Position numbers and translations under genes: made by a program. 64,000 bases of DNA, taken from contig JAGADF010000016.1 in the NCBI GenBank assembly GCA_017613735.1, forward strand, positions 89,292 to 153,291, written 5' to 3'. This stretch comes from Clostridia bacterium (GTDB lineage Bacteria > Bacillota > Clostridia > Oscillospirales > Acutalibacteraceae). Below the pieces are notes generated by a model, which was not told the DNA's origin, made no database searches, and saw nothing but the letters and a program-made list of their open reading frames with translations. Of the stretch, positions 1 through 7,634 are shown in pieces. Every line of letters starts with the position of its first letter. Positions within the stretch are counted from its first letter, which is position 1.

Positions 1-405
1 GCCTATCATAGCCGTAATCTCGGGCGAGCAATCGGGGTCAACCGACATAACGGTAGCGACTACCGAGCAGTCGTTTCTTAAATCCTTCGGGAAAAGCGGA
101 CGGATGGGTCTGTCGATGCAGCGGGAAGTGAGAATAGCCTTCTCGCTCGGTCTTGACTCTCTTCTCTGGAACGAGCCGGGAATCTTACCGACGGAATACA
201 TTTTCTCTTCATAGTCGACTGAAAGCGGGAAGAAATCCACGCCCTCTCTCGGCTTAGCGGATGCGGTTACGTTACAAAGAACCTCTGTCTCGCCGTAACG
301 CGCAAGAATGGATGCGTTTGCAAGGCCCGCCATCTTACCCGTTTCAAGAGTAAGCTTTCTGCCTGCAAGCTCTGTTTCCCAGACCTTAAAATTCTTGAAA
401 AACAT
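1..405 (-). CDS. pnp: Polyribonucleotide nucleotidyltransferase (PNPase), N-terminal part
   Basis: Partial gene: the reading frame starts at ATG 405-403 and runs off the left edge, giving the first 135 residues. The translation starts [18 protein letters not shown] and contains [27 protein letters not shown] and DRPIRPLF, typical of the first RNase PH-like domain of PNPase. The enzyme degrades RNA 3'-to-5' by phosphorolysis and usually acts as a trimer in the degradosome. An AGAGG ribosome site sits 9 bases before the start. It lies downstream of rpsO in the same direction, the classic rpsO-pnp pair, so it is probably cotranscribed. Identity is near certain; the C-terminal half lies outside the window. 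Confidence 0.96.
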   Translation of the reverse strand, partial: MFFKNFKVWETELAGRKLTLETGKMAGLANASILARYGETEVLCNVTASAKPREGVDFFPLSVDYEEKMYSVGKIPGSFQRRESRPSEKAILTSRCIDRPIRPLFPKDLRNDCSVVATVMSVDPDCSPEITAMIG

Positions 406-559
406 AGTTTTTTACCTCTTTCTTCTTTTATTTTTCACCGAGGCAAAAACCTGTTTAGCAATAAACAGAACTCTCAAAAACCGACGTTCAAAAACTCTGT
501 TTACCGCTAAAACCTGTGTTTTTGCCCCGAAAAATTACGTTTCTAAAAAGCAAATCAAG

Positions 560-582
560 GCAAGCAGATATACTCTGCTTGC
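560..582 (-). terminator. Stem-loop between rpsO and pnp
   Basis: GCAAGCAG and CTGCTTGC form an 8-bp perfect stem with a 7-base loop, 11 bases after the rpsO stop. The downstream sequence on the minus strand is only mildly T-rich, so it may be a leaky terminator or an RNA-processing hairpin rather than a full stop. In E. coli the rpsO-pnp spacer is an RNase III site; equivalence here is inference. Confidence 0.5.
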
Positions 583-593
583 CCCGAAATAAC

Positions 594-857
594 TTATTTA
601 CGGATACCCAATTCAGCGATTATCTTACGGTATCTCTCGATGTCAACCTTCTGGAGATATGCGAGAAGGTTTCTTCTGTGACCGACCATCTTAAGAAGTC
701 CTCTTCTTGAGTGGTGATCCTTCGGATTAGCCTTGAAATGCTCGTTAAGGTCGTTGATTCTCTTTGTGAGAACCGCAATCTGAACCTCGGGAGAACCCGT
801 GTCGCCTTCGTGAGTGGCGTACTTGGCCATTATGGCCTGCTTTTCTTCTTTTGTCAT
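594..857 (-). CDS. rpsO: 30S ribosomal protein S15
   Basis: 87-residue S15. [27 protein letters not shown] and the RRNLLAYL block are hallmarks of the family, and the length matches the usual 87-89. S15 binds 16S rRNA early in assembly of the small-subunit platform. I chose ATG 857 because AATGAGGTG is a good ribosome site directly before it. A GTG three codons upstream would sit inside that ribosome site. A near-consensus promoter lies about 105 bases upstream with a roughly 100-base leader, room for the autoregulation by S15 known in other bacteria. It is probably cotranscribed with pnp. Confidence 0.97.
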   Translation of the reverse strand: MTKEEKQAIMAKYATHEGDTGSPEVQIAVLTKRINDLNEHFKANPKDHHSRRGLLKMVGHRRNLLAYLQKVDIERYRKIIAELGIRK

Positions 858-962
858 TTTTTTCACCTCATTAATTATTCAACGAGATTTCACAGAAAAA
901 GGCAGGTGAACACTGCTTTGCAGTTTACTCCTTAACCCGAGAAATCCGTCGTTAGCGAAAGA

Positions 963-991
963 ATTGTATCACAATAAACCCTGTTTGTCAA
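963..991 (-). promoter_or_regulatory. SigA-type promoter of rpsO-pnp
   Basis: On the minus strand TTGACA (986-991) is followed after 17 bases by TACAAT (963-968), nearly a perfect housekeeping promoter. Transcription would start near 956, leaving a leader of about 100 bases before rpsO. The leader holds a small hairpin (ACTGC/GCAGT around 912-924). Confidence 0.85.
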
Positions 992-1105
992 ATGAATTTT
1001 AGGTTATTTTTTCATTAATTTTTACCCTATACAAGAGGTTGAAAAACAGCCGTTGAGATACACTAAATATAGATTATTATAATACTTTTATTATTGCACG
1101 ATTTG

Positions 1106-1114
1106 TGATACAAT
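1106..1114 (+). promoter_or_regulatory. Extended -10 element before the macro-domain gene
   Basis: TGATACAAT is an extended -10 (TGn + TACAAT) with no clear -35. A start site near 1121 would place the upstream in-frame GTG (1105) outside the transcript and supports ATG 1144 as the true start. Confidence 0.5.
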
Positions 1115-1143
1115 ATTCATATCATAAAAAAGCAGGTGAAAAA

Positions 1144-2187
1144 ATGCCTTTACAGATTATCAGAGCGGACATAACAAAATTAAACTGCGACGCGATTGTA
1201 AACGCCGCAAATTCAACCCTGCTCGGCGGCGGCGGAGTCGACGGAGCGATTCACCGCGCGGCGGGTCCCGAACTGCTTGAGGAATGCAGAACGCTCGGCG
1301 GCTGCAAAACGGGCGAAGCGAAAATAACAAAGGGCTATAATCTGCCCGCGAAATACGTTATTCATACCGTAGGTCCCGTCTGGCAGGGCGGAAACCGCAA
1401 CGAAAAAGAGCTGCTCGAAAGCTGCTATGACAATTCCTTAAGACTCGCAAGGGAGCACAAATGCGAAAGCGTCGCCTTTCCGCTGATTTCCGCGGGAGTT
1501 TACGGTTACCCGAAAAAAGAGGCGTTTGACATAGCCGTAAAACGCTCCGCCGAATTCTTAAGAGACAACGATATGACGGTTTATATCGTCGTTTTTGACA
1601 AAGAGGCGTTTCTTGAAAGCAGCAGGCTTTTTTCGGACATAAAGCAGTATATTGACGACAATTACGCGCTTGCCCACCGCGACGAGCGTTCGGTTGAATT
1701 ACAAAGACGCGGCATGGCAAAGGAAGCTATGGCGGATTTTGCCCGTCCCCCTGCCGCAAAGCCGAAAAAATCAGCCGGCGGTAAAATCAAATCCTTAAAA
1801 TCCATTCTTCCCGATTTTACAACCGCAAACGAAATTCCCGTAATCGTTGACGAAAGCTTTTCGCAAATGCTTCTGCGCAAAATTGACGAAAAAGGAATGA
1901 CCGACAGCGAATGTTATAAAAAGGCGAATATCGACAGACGCCTGTTTTCAAAAATAAGAAGCGACGTTCACTATAAACCGAGCAAGCCGACCGCGGTTGC
2001 GTTCGCAATAGCGCTTGAACTCGACCTTGAGGAAACGGAAGAGTTGCTTTTAAAGGCGGGCTTTGCTCTTTCGCACAGCATTAAGTTTGACATCATCGTC
2101 GAGTATTTCATTAAAAACAGAATCTACGATATTTTTAAAATCAACGAAGCCCTGTTCGCCTTTGACCAGAGCTTACTGGGCGGATAA
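1144..2187 (+). CDS. Macro domain protein (O-acetyl-ADP-ribose deacetylase type) with C-terminal HTH-like domain
   Basis: 347 residues. Residues 1-170 are a macro domain: D9 in the first strand, NAAN at 20-23, the GGGGVDG loop at 28-34, HTVGPVW, and [10 protein letters not shown] near 120. These proteins bind ADP-ribose and often hydrolyse O-acetyl-ADP-ribose or ADP-ribosyl ester links. After a low-complexity linker, residues about 235-345 form an all-helical region resembling an XRE helix-turn-helix ([29 protein letters not shown] pattern), which could bind nucleic acid. The start is ATG 1144, preceded by AGGTG. The next gene downstream encodes a vWA protein in the same direction. The macro assignment is firm; the C-terminal assignment is moderate and the substrate unknown. 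Confidence 0.88.
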   Translation: MPLQIIRADITKLNCDAIVNAANSTLLGGGGVDGAIHRAAGPELLEECRTLGGCKTGEAKITKGYNLPAKYVIHTVGPVWQGGNRNEKELLESCYDNSLRLAREHKCESVAFPLISAGVYGYPKKEAFDIAVKRSAEFLRDNDMTVYIVVFDKEAFLESSRLFSDIKQYIDDNYALAHRDERSVELQRRGMAKEAMADFARPPAAKPKKSAGGKIKSLKSILPDFTTANEIPVIVDESFSQMLLRKIDEKGMTDSECYKKANIDRRLFSKIRSDVHYKPSKPTAVAFAIALELDLEETEELLLKAGFALSHSIKFDIIVEYFIKNRIYDIFKINEALFAFDQSLLGG

Positions 2188-2226
2188 TTGTCGCCTGCAA
2201 AGCGACCAAAAAATCAGCAAACCTCC

Positions 2227-2232
2227 TATAAT
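2227..2232 (+). promoter_or_regulatory. Possible -10 box before the vWA gene
   Basis: A perfect TATAAT lies 48 bases before the vWA start, but no convincing -35 sits 16-18 bases upstream. It may give the vWA gene its own promoter besides read-through from the macro gene. Confidence 0.35.
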
Positions 2233-2279
2233 GTGAATTGCAAACAGAAAAAGCGTTCACATTTAAGGAGGTTTTTATT

Positions 2280-3053
2280 ATGAAGAAAAACGAAAAAATG
2301 AACGGTAAAACAGTTCACTGCGGCGGAATCAAATCACCGGAAACGCTCAAAACCGTTATTCCCAAGGAGCTTGTCCCGAAAGAAATCAAAAATGCAAAAC
2401 CTGCCGAAAAGCACATGCCCGTAACCGAGCTCGTTTTCATTCTTGACCGCTCGGGCTCAATGTCGGGGCTCGAAAGCGACACGATAGGCGGTTTCAACGG
2501 TATGATTAAGGAGCAGAAAGCAAAAGAGGGCGAATGCTTCGTCACGACAATCCTTTTTGACCACGAAAGACTGACTCTTCACGACAGACTGCCGCTCGCA
2601 AAGGTTAAAAAAATGACCGAAAAAGACTATCAGGTGCGCGGCTGCACGGCTCTTCTTGACGCTATCGGCACAAGCATTATTCACATTGATAACATTCACC
2701 GCTATGCGCGTGACGAGGACGTTCCCGACAACACTGTTTTTGTTATCATCACCGACGGGCTTGAAAACGCGAGCAAGGAGTTTTCTTACGAAAAAATCAA
2801 AAAAATGATTGAACAGAAGAAAAAGGGCTTCGGCTGGGAGTTCCTGTTTGTCGGCGCAAATATGGACGCGGTCGAAACCGCCGCGCACATGGGCATCGAC
2901 GAGGACAGGGCGGTAAATTACCACGCCGACGAAACGGGAACAAAGGTTGTTTACAAAAACATTTCAAATGCGGTTGCCTGCGTAAGAGATTGCGTTCCGC
3001 TTGCCAGAAACTGGTCGGAGGAAATTGACAGGGATTATAAAAAGAGAAAGTAA
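2280..3053 (+). CDS. von Willebrand factor type A (vWA) domain protein
   Basis: 257 residues. The metal-ion-dependent adhesion site is complete: DRSGS at residues 56-60, a later threonine in RGCTALLDAIG, and an aspartate in ITDGLENAS. No signal peptide or membrane segment is seen, so it is probably a cytoplasmic vWA protein that binds partners through Mg2+. ATG 2280 follows a perfect AAGGAGG at 7-base spacing; in-frame codons further upstream lack a ribosome site. It lies about 90 bases after the macro-domain gene and ends before a strong bidirectional terminator, so the two likely form a small unit. Macro and vWA proteins have been reported together in tellurite-resistance (Ter)-type stress systems, but no TerD-like gene is visible here. 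The exact function is unknown. Confidence 0.85.
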   Translation: MKKNEKMNGKTVHCGGIKSPETLKTVIPKELVPKEIKNAKPAEKHMPVTELVFILDRSGSMSGLESDTIGGFNGMIKEQKAKEGECFVTTILFDHERLTLHDRLPLAKVKKMTEKDYQVRGCTALLDAIGTSIIHIDNIHRYARDEDVPDNTVFVIITDGLENASKEFSYEKIKKMIEQKKKGFGWEFLFVGANMDAVETAAHMGIDEDRAVNYHADETGTKVVYKNISNAVACVRDCVPLARNWSEEIDRDYKKRK

Positions 3054-3065
3054 AAGGGCAATAAA

Positions 3066-3091
3066 AAAGCGAGCGGTTTTCCGCTCGCTTT
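3066..3091. terminator. Bidirectional terminator between vWA gene and metY
   Basis: AAAGCGAGCGG-TTTT-CCGCTCGCTTT is a strong hairpin flanked by A- and T-rich tracts on both sides, so it can end both the rightward vWA transcript and the leftward metY transcript. Confidence 0.9.
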
Positions 3092-3104
3092 AATTTTGAT
3101 TTAA

Positions 3105-4388
3105 TTATACCTGCTCAAGAGCCTGTTTAATGTCGTTGATAAGGTCTTCCCTGTCCTCGATTCCGCAGGAAACTCGGATTAAGCCCGCGGGGATTCCCGC
3201 CGCCGCAAGCTGTTCGTCGGTAAGCTGACGGTGAGTCGAGGTCGCGGGGTTAAGACAGCAGCTTCTCGCGTCGGCAACGTGGGTTTCAATCGCCATAAGA
3301 CGAAGCGATTTCATAAATTTCTCCGCCGCTTTTCTTCCGCCCTCGATTTCAAACGAAACTACGCCGCAGCCGCCGTCGGGCATATATTTTTTCGCAAGCT
3401 CATAGTATTTATCACCCTCAAGATGCGGGAAAGAGACGCTTTTTACCTTTTCGTGCCCCTTTAAAAACCGGGCGACCGCAAGTCCGTTTTCACAGTGACG
3501 CGGCATTCTGACGTGAAGGGATTCGAGACCGAGATTAAGATAAAAAGCATTCTGCGGCGACTGAATACAGCCGAAATCGCGCATTAACTGAGCCGTGCAC
3601 TTGGTAATGAACGCGCCCTCAAGACCGAATTTTTCGGCGTATGTTATACCGTGATAGGAGTCATCGGGAGTAGTAAGTCCGGGGAACTTGTCCTTATGAG
3701 CGAACCAGTCAAATTTGCCCGAATCAACTATTGCGCCGCCTACGCCTACGCCGTGACCGTCCATATATTTCGTAGTCGAATGGGTGACAATGTCCGCGCC
3801 CCATTCAATAGGTCTGCAGTTAACGGGAGTCGGGAAAGTATTGTCGATAATCAGCGGAACGCCGTGGGAATGAGCGGCTTTTGCGAATTTTTCAATGTCA
3901 AGCACCGTAAGCGCGGGATTCGCGATTGTCTCGCCGAAAACAGCCCTTGTGTTTTCTCTGAAAGCGGCGTTAAGCTCATCCTCGGTGCAGTCGGGGCTGA
4001 CAAAGGTTACGTCAATGCCCATCTTTTTCATCGTTACGGCGATAAGATTAAACGTGCCGCCGTAAATCGACGCGGACGAAACGATATGAGAGCCCGTCTC
4101 GCAGATATTGAAAAGAGCAAAAAAGTTAGCCGCCTGACCGGACGAGGTAAGCATTCCCGCCGTGCCGCCCTCAAGCTCGGCAATTTTAGCCGCGACAAAG
4201 TCGTTAGTGGGATTCTGAAGACGGGTGTAGAAATAACCGCTCGCTTCAAGGTCAAAAAGCTTGCCCATATCCTCGCTCGTGTCATACTTGAAAGTGGTCG
4301 ATTGAATAATCGGAACCTGTCTGGGCTCGCCGTTTTTCGGCGTATAGCCGCCCTGAACGCATTTTGTATTTATTTTGTAATCACTCAT
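3105..4388 (-). CDS. metY: O-acetylhomoserine aminocarboxypropyltransferase (O-acetylhomoserine sulfhydrylase)
   Basis: 427-residue PLP enzyme of the Cys/Met metabolism family. It converts O-acetylhomoserine plus sulfide to homocysteine. Seen: YTRLQNPTNDFVAAKIAELEGG near the N-terminus, the cofactor region SSGQAANFF and SASIYGGTFNL, and the HSTTKYMDGHG block with the PLP lysine at about K207. The length (about 427) fits MetY rather than the shorter cystathionine enzymes. ATG 4388 is preceded by GGGAGG; the longer in-frame TTG start would consume that site. It has its own promoter, divergent from the downstream transporter. No T-box or S-box riboswitch is recognisable in the 150-base divergent spacer. 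Confidence 0.93.
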   Translation of the reverse strand: MSDYKINTKCVQGGYTPKNGEPRQVPIIQSTTFKYDTSEDMGKLFDLEASGYFYTRLQNPTNDFVAAKIAELEGGTAGMLTSSGQAANFFALFNICETGSHIVSSASIYGGTFNLIAVTMKKMGIDVTFVSPDCTEDELNAAFRENTRAVFGETIANPALTVLDIEKFAKAAHSHGVPLIIDNTFPTPVNCRPIEWGADIVTHSTTKYMDGHGVGVGGAIVDSGKFDWFAHKDKFPGLTTPDDSYHGITYAEKFGLEGAFITKCTAQLMRDFGCIQSPQNAFYLNLGLESLHVRMPRHCENGLAVARFLKGHEKVKSVSFPHLEGDKYYELAKKYMPDGGCGVVSFEIEGGRKAAEKFMKSLRLMAIETHVADARSCCLNPATSTHRQLTDEQLAAAGIPAGLIRVSCGIEDREDLINDIKQALEQV

Positions 4389-4419
4389 AACAGTTCCTCC
4401 CAAAATAAAATTTAAAAGA

Positions 4420-4448
4420 ATTATATCAAATTATTTGAACATTTGCAA
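4420..4448 (-). promoter_or_regulatory. SigA-type promoter of metY
   Basis: Minus strand TTGCAA (4443-4448), 17-base spacer, TATAAT (4420-4425). The predicted start lies about 25 bases before the metY start codon, leaving no room for a riboswitch leader. Confidence 0.8.
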
Positions 4449-4482
4449 TAAACCGGAGGGTAAAAAATGTAGCAAATGCCAC

Positions 4483-4511
4483 TTGAATTTGATTTTTTTA
4501 TTTTTTATAAT
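4483..4511 (+). promoter_or_regulatory. SigA-type promoter of the GPH symporter gene
   Basis: TTGAAT (4483-4488), 17-base spacer, perfect TATAAT (4506-4511), about 30 bases before the start codon. It diverges from the metY promoter. Confidence 0.8.
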
Positions 4512-4541
4512 TGAATTGATTATTTATCGGGATGTGAAACA

Positions 4542-5981
4542 ATGACTAAATACATTTCTCCGCGTGAAAAACGTAATTTCTATTTTGGCTTAAGCGGTCA
4601 GAATCTTGTTTATTCGCTCATAGGAAGCTCTTTTTTCTCGTTCTTTATGACCGATATTGCGATTTTTCCACCGCTGACGGTTACGGTACTTGTTCTTATA
4701 ATGAAAATCTGGGACGGTATAAACGACCCTATTGTCGGCTCGTGGATTGATCGCCATACGTTTAAAAACGGCGAAAAGCTCCGCCCGTTTTTGCGTTACA
4801 CTCCCCTGCCCGTCGGTATTTTTACAGTGCTTATGTTCATTGTTTTTCCGTCGGACAAATTGTGGGTAAAAGTCGCCTATTTTATGATTATGTATATCTG
4901 CTGGGACCTTGCCTACACATTCCAGGATGTTTCGATGTGGGGCATTACAGCCTGTGTTTCGCCCGACTCAAACGAGCGTGACGTCTTTGTTCAGTGGGCA
5001 AGAACCATCGGCTCGTGCGTATTCGCCGTAGGCTCCGCGGGAATTCCCATGGCGCTTGAAATGGTGGCGAATATGCTCGGCAGGTCGCTGGCGTTTATGA
5101 CGGTTGTATTCGCGGTTATCTTCGGACTCGGCGGCGCGATGATGGCAATACGCTGCAAAGAAGCTCAGGAGAGAATTCACCCCGAGCCCGAAAAAAGACA
5201 GCAGACGCTTTGGGAAAGCTTTAAAATCGTATTTTCAAACAGAATGCTTATGCTCGTCACCCTTTCCAATCTTCTCGGCGCGGTAGGCTTCGGCGGCAGT
5301 ATGGTTGTATATTTCTTCAAATACGAGATTCCCGCGAATTTTCTCGGCGAAAACAGTATTATCGGCGCGCTGGGACTTACCACGATTTACGGCATTATCA
5401 CGGGCGTTCCGGGAACTCTCGGAATGTTCTTTGCCGACAAACTTAAAAAGTGGTGCAAAAGCTACGTCAACGCGCTTATACTTATGCAGGCGCTCAACTT
5501 AATTGTCAGAATCATAGCCTTTTTCATCGGCTTTGAGGGCAACAGACTTTGGCTTGCGCTTATAATTATAGGTCTCGGCAATATTCCCATGGGCGCGAAT
5601 TCCATAGCGCAGACCTCAATTTTCTGCGACAGTATCGACTATATGGAATATAAGACGGGAAAACGCACCGAGGGCATCACCTTTTCAATCCAGACCTCGT
5701 TTACAAAGATTTCCAGCGGCATCACCTTAGGGCTTACGACGCTTGCGCTTCACCTTCTTCACTACCACGCGATTGAAGACGCGCCGAACGCCGTCTATGT
5801 CGGCACCCAGTCCGCCGCCTTTGACAGCTGGATATGGCCGCTGATAATTCTGACTCCCGCTCTCGCAAGCCTTTTATACATTATTCCGCTTCTGTTCATC
5901 CGCTACACTCCCGAGGAGCGCAAAAAGGTTGAAACCGAGCTTAAACGCCGAAGAGAAGAAGCAAAAACAATTGATATTTAG
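4542..5981 (+). CDS. GPH-family sugar:cation symporter (MFS-like)
   Basis: 479-residue membrane protein with about 12 hydrophobic segments. The N-terminus (FYFGLSGQNLVYSLIGSSFFSFFMTD) and KIWDGINDPIVGSWIDR match the glycoside-pentoside-hexuronide:cation symporter family (melibiose carrier type); the Asp-rich WDGINDP helix is the typical cation/sugar site. The central loop EAQERIHPEPEKRQQTLWESFK is cytoplasmic. It likely imports a sugar or glycoside with Na+ or H+; the substrate cannot be read from sequence. The next gene starts 11 bases later, so the two are coupled, with no sugar hydrolase alongside. The start ATG 4542 has only a weak ribosome site (GGGATG). Confidence 0.88.
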   Translation: MTKYISPREKRNFYFGLSGQNLVYSLIGSSFFSFFMTDIAIFPPLTVTVLVLIMKIWDGINDPIVGSWIDRHTFKNGEKLRPFLRYTPLPVGIFTVLMFIVFPSDKLWVKVAYFMIMYICWDLAYTFQDVSMWGITACVSPDSNERDVFVQWARTIGSCVFAVGSAGIPMALEMVANMLGRSLAFMTVVFAVIFGLGGAMMAIRCKEAQERIHPEPEKRQQTLWESFKIVFSNRMLMLVTLSNLLGAVGFGGSMVVYFFKYEIPANFLGENSIIGALGLTTIYGIITGVPGTLGMFFADKLKKWCKSYVNALILMQALNLIVRIIAFFIGFEGNRLWLALIIIGLGNIPMGANSIAQTSIFCDSIDYMEYKTGKRTEGITFSIQTSFTKISSGITLGLTTLALHLLHYHAIEDAPNAVYVGTQSAAFDSWIWPLIILTPALASLLYIIPLLFIRYTPEERKKVETELKRRREEAKTIDI

Positions 5982-5992
5982 GATTTGATTTT

Positions 5993-7069
5993 ATGAAAAA
6001 GTACAACATTTCACACTCGTATTCCGTCGACCTCTGGGACGAGGGAGTATGCGACGGCAAAGGCTTCGGCATAAGCTGGATTTACGCCTGCCTTAATCCG
6101 ATAAGGCAAAAGGTCGAAAGAGGGCTTAACCTTACCCAGACTAATTTTCAGCTTTCGCCGTATTTTATACTTTATTTCGATTTGCTTGAAAAAAGCGAAC
6201 GCTTTACGGACAGTATTATCGAAACCGCGCGTCAGCCCTTGTCCTATTCGGCGGTTTCGGCTCTTCTTGAAAACCCGATTAATCCCGACGGCGACTGGTT
6301 TTCGTTTGCGCGGCTGACCGAAAAATACGGTCTCGTCCCCCTCCACGCAATGCTCGGAACGGGAATTCACGAGCACAGGACGGACGTTCTTACGCTTCTG
6401 AAAAACCGTCTTTTGCTTTTCGCGAGCGAATTAAGGCGCGCGGGCGAAAGCGATTTCGAAAAAATTAAGAAAGCCGCCCTTGAGGACGTTAAAAACATTC
6501 TCAACGAACAGCTCGGCGTTCCGCCCGAAAGCTTTAACTGGAACTATAATGACAAAAATGGAGACGAATACCATCTCGAAAACGTGACGCCCACCGATTT
6601 TTACCGTGATTTCTGCGAAACGGACGTCAACGCCTATACGGTTGTCGCCGACGAAAGAGTCAGAAAAAACGAAAACTCCGGCACGGCGTATCTTCCGATT
6701 GACGTAATCAAAATGCTCTGTAAAAAACAGCTTGAAAGCGGCGAACAGGTTGTTGTCTGCGCCGATACGCGCCAGCAGTCAAACCGGATGCTCGGCATTC
6801 TCGACACCGATTTCTGCGACAATGAAACTGTTTTCGGAAGCGACAGGTCAATGTCAAAGACGGATTCGTTCGATTATAAACGGATTTCGCCCTGCGACTT
6901 TATCTCGCTTGACGGGGTTCAGATTGAAAACGGGCTTCCCGTCCGTTTCAAGGCGCAGGATTCGGCAGGCGCGCTCACGGGTGCGGACGGTCACTACACA
7001 ATGAACGAAAAATGGTTTGACGAATATGTTTTCTATGCTGTGATAAACAATAAGTTTTTATCGAAATAA
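5993..7069 (+). CDS. Bleomycin hydrolase/aminopeptidase C-like protein lacking catalytic residues (predicted pseudoenzyme)
   Basis: 358 residues with clear PepC (peptidase C1B) character along the chain: WIYACLNPIRQK, LSPYFILYFDLLEKSERF, the ALLENPINPDGDWFSFARLTEKYG stretch, LGVPPESFNW, TPTDFYRDF, and NEKWFDEYVFYAVINNKFL near the end. The active site is gone. The GRCW motif reads GISW, with Ser28 (codon 6074-6076) at the nucleophile; the oxyanion Gln position aligns to Gly; the catalytic His aligns to Asp302; the Asn of ENSWG aligns to Asp323 in QDSAG. About 40 N-terminal residues and the C-terminal arm that enters the active site are also missing. The frame is open and codon use matches its neighbours, so it looks maintained. 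It follows the GPH symporter by 11 bases. Confidence 0.8.
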   Translation: MKKYNISHSYSVDLWDEGVCDGKGFGISWIYACLNPIRQKVERGLNLTQTNFQLSPYFILYFDLLEKSERFTDSIIETARQPLSYSAVSALLENPINPDGDWFSFARLTEKYGLVPLHAMLGTGIHEHRTDVLTLLKNRLLLFASELRRAGESDFEKIKKAALEDVKNILNEQLGVPPESFNWNYNDKNGDEYHLENVTPTDFYRDFCETDVNAYTVVADERVRKNENSGTAYLPIDVIKMLCKKQLESGEQVVVCADTRQQSNRMLGILDTDFCDNETVFGSDRSMSKTDSFDYKRISPCDFISLDGVQIENGLPVRFKAQDSAGALTGADGHYTMNEKWFDEYVFYAVINNKFLSK

Positions 7070-7072
7070 AAG

Positions 7073-7096
7073 AACCTCCCGCAAGGGAGGTTTTTT
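7073..7096. terminator. Terminator after the PepC-like gene
   Basis: ACCTCCC-GCAA-GGGAGGT stem followed by TTTTTT on the plus strand. It sits at the 3' end of the leftward gene at 7095-7544 as well, with a shorter T-tract on that side. Confidence 0.88.
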
Positions 7097-7544
7097 ACAG
7101 ATATTTTCTTATATCGTCCGTCAGGTGAAGTTCAATATTGACAAGCCTTTCGGCAATATCCTTTGATTTTTCGTCAGCCGAAGAATACTGATTTATATAC
7201 CTGCTTAAAGACTTGACGCCCATATTGCAGCCGTCCGTCATAAGGTCGGCTATGGTTTTGTCCGACGGGTCGGCAAGCAGCTTCGCATTTGTTTTCATCC
7301 AGCTCATGCTCTTTGCGACGGGATTCGGGTTTTTGCCGCTGTCCGAGTGTCTGTCAAGAAGCTCGCCCACCTCAACGCCGAGCTTCTGGTGCTCGGTTTT
7401 GCATTTTGAAAGCAAATCGTGAAACGTCTGATTCTTTACGTTATCAAGAACGTCGTCAATGGACTCGACGCCCATTTTTATTCCTGCGTCACATTCTCTT
7501 AAAAGCTTGACGGTATCGCCGTCAGAGCCGACAAAATCCTGCAT
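7095..7544 (-). CDS. Small all-helical protein of unknown function
   Basis: 149 residues, no signal peptide or membrane helix. Predicted from pattern to be four amphipathic helices (LLRECDAGIKMGVESIDDVLD, FHDLLSKCKTEHQKLGVEVGELLD, NPNPVAKSMSWMKTNAKLL, GVKSLSRYINQYS). The repeated pattern and the E/H placement (CKTEHQKLG) recall ferritin-like DUF2383-type bundles, but I cannot assign it firmly and do not infer metal binding. ATG 7544 has AAGGTGG 7 bases upstream. The start codon lies inside a near-perfect 16-base inverted repeat whose partner is just upstream, with the ribosome site in the loop, suggesting translational or operator control. It is monocistronic, between two other transcription units. 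Confidence 0.7.
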   Translation of the reverse strand: MQDFVGSDGDTVKLLRECDAGIKMGVESIDDVLDNVKNQTFHDLLSKCKTEHQKLGVEVGELLDRHSDSGKNPNPVAKSMSWMKTNAKLLADPSDKTIADLMTDGCNMGVKSLSRYINQYSSADEKSKDIAERLVNIELHLTDDIRKYL

Positions 7545-7590
7545 ATACTTACCACCTTTTTATAGTCTGGCTTTAGTGTATGCAGGATTT
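7534..7590. repeat. 16-base inverted repeat around a start codon
   Basis: Arms 7534-7549 and 7575-7590 match at 15 of 16 positions when one is reversed and complemented, separated by 25 bases. In the minus-strand mRNA the 3' arm contains the AUG of the downstream gene and the loop contains its AAGGTGG ribosome site. It could be an RNA switch hiding the start codon, or a protein operator if transcription starts between the arms. Confidence 0.75.
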
Positions 7591-7634
7591 GTTTTTTTAT
7601 TCGTTATTAAATTAATCCGCGTGAACCGATTTAA

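Noticed and set aside
308-592. 94-codon plus-strand frame opposite pnp and the rpsO spacer
   Set aside because: Antisense shadow of pnp; no ribosome site and no recognisable protein pattern.
4389-4541. SAM or T-box riboswitch for metY
   Set aside because: The promoter lies too close to the start for a riboswitch leader, and no conserved motif was seen.
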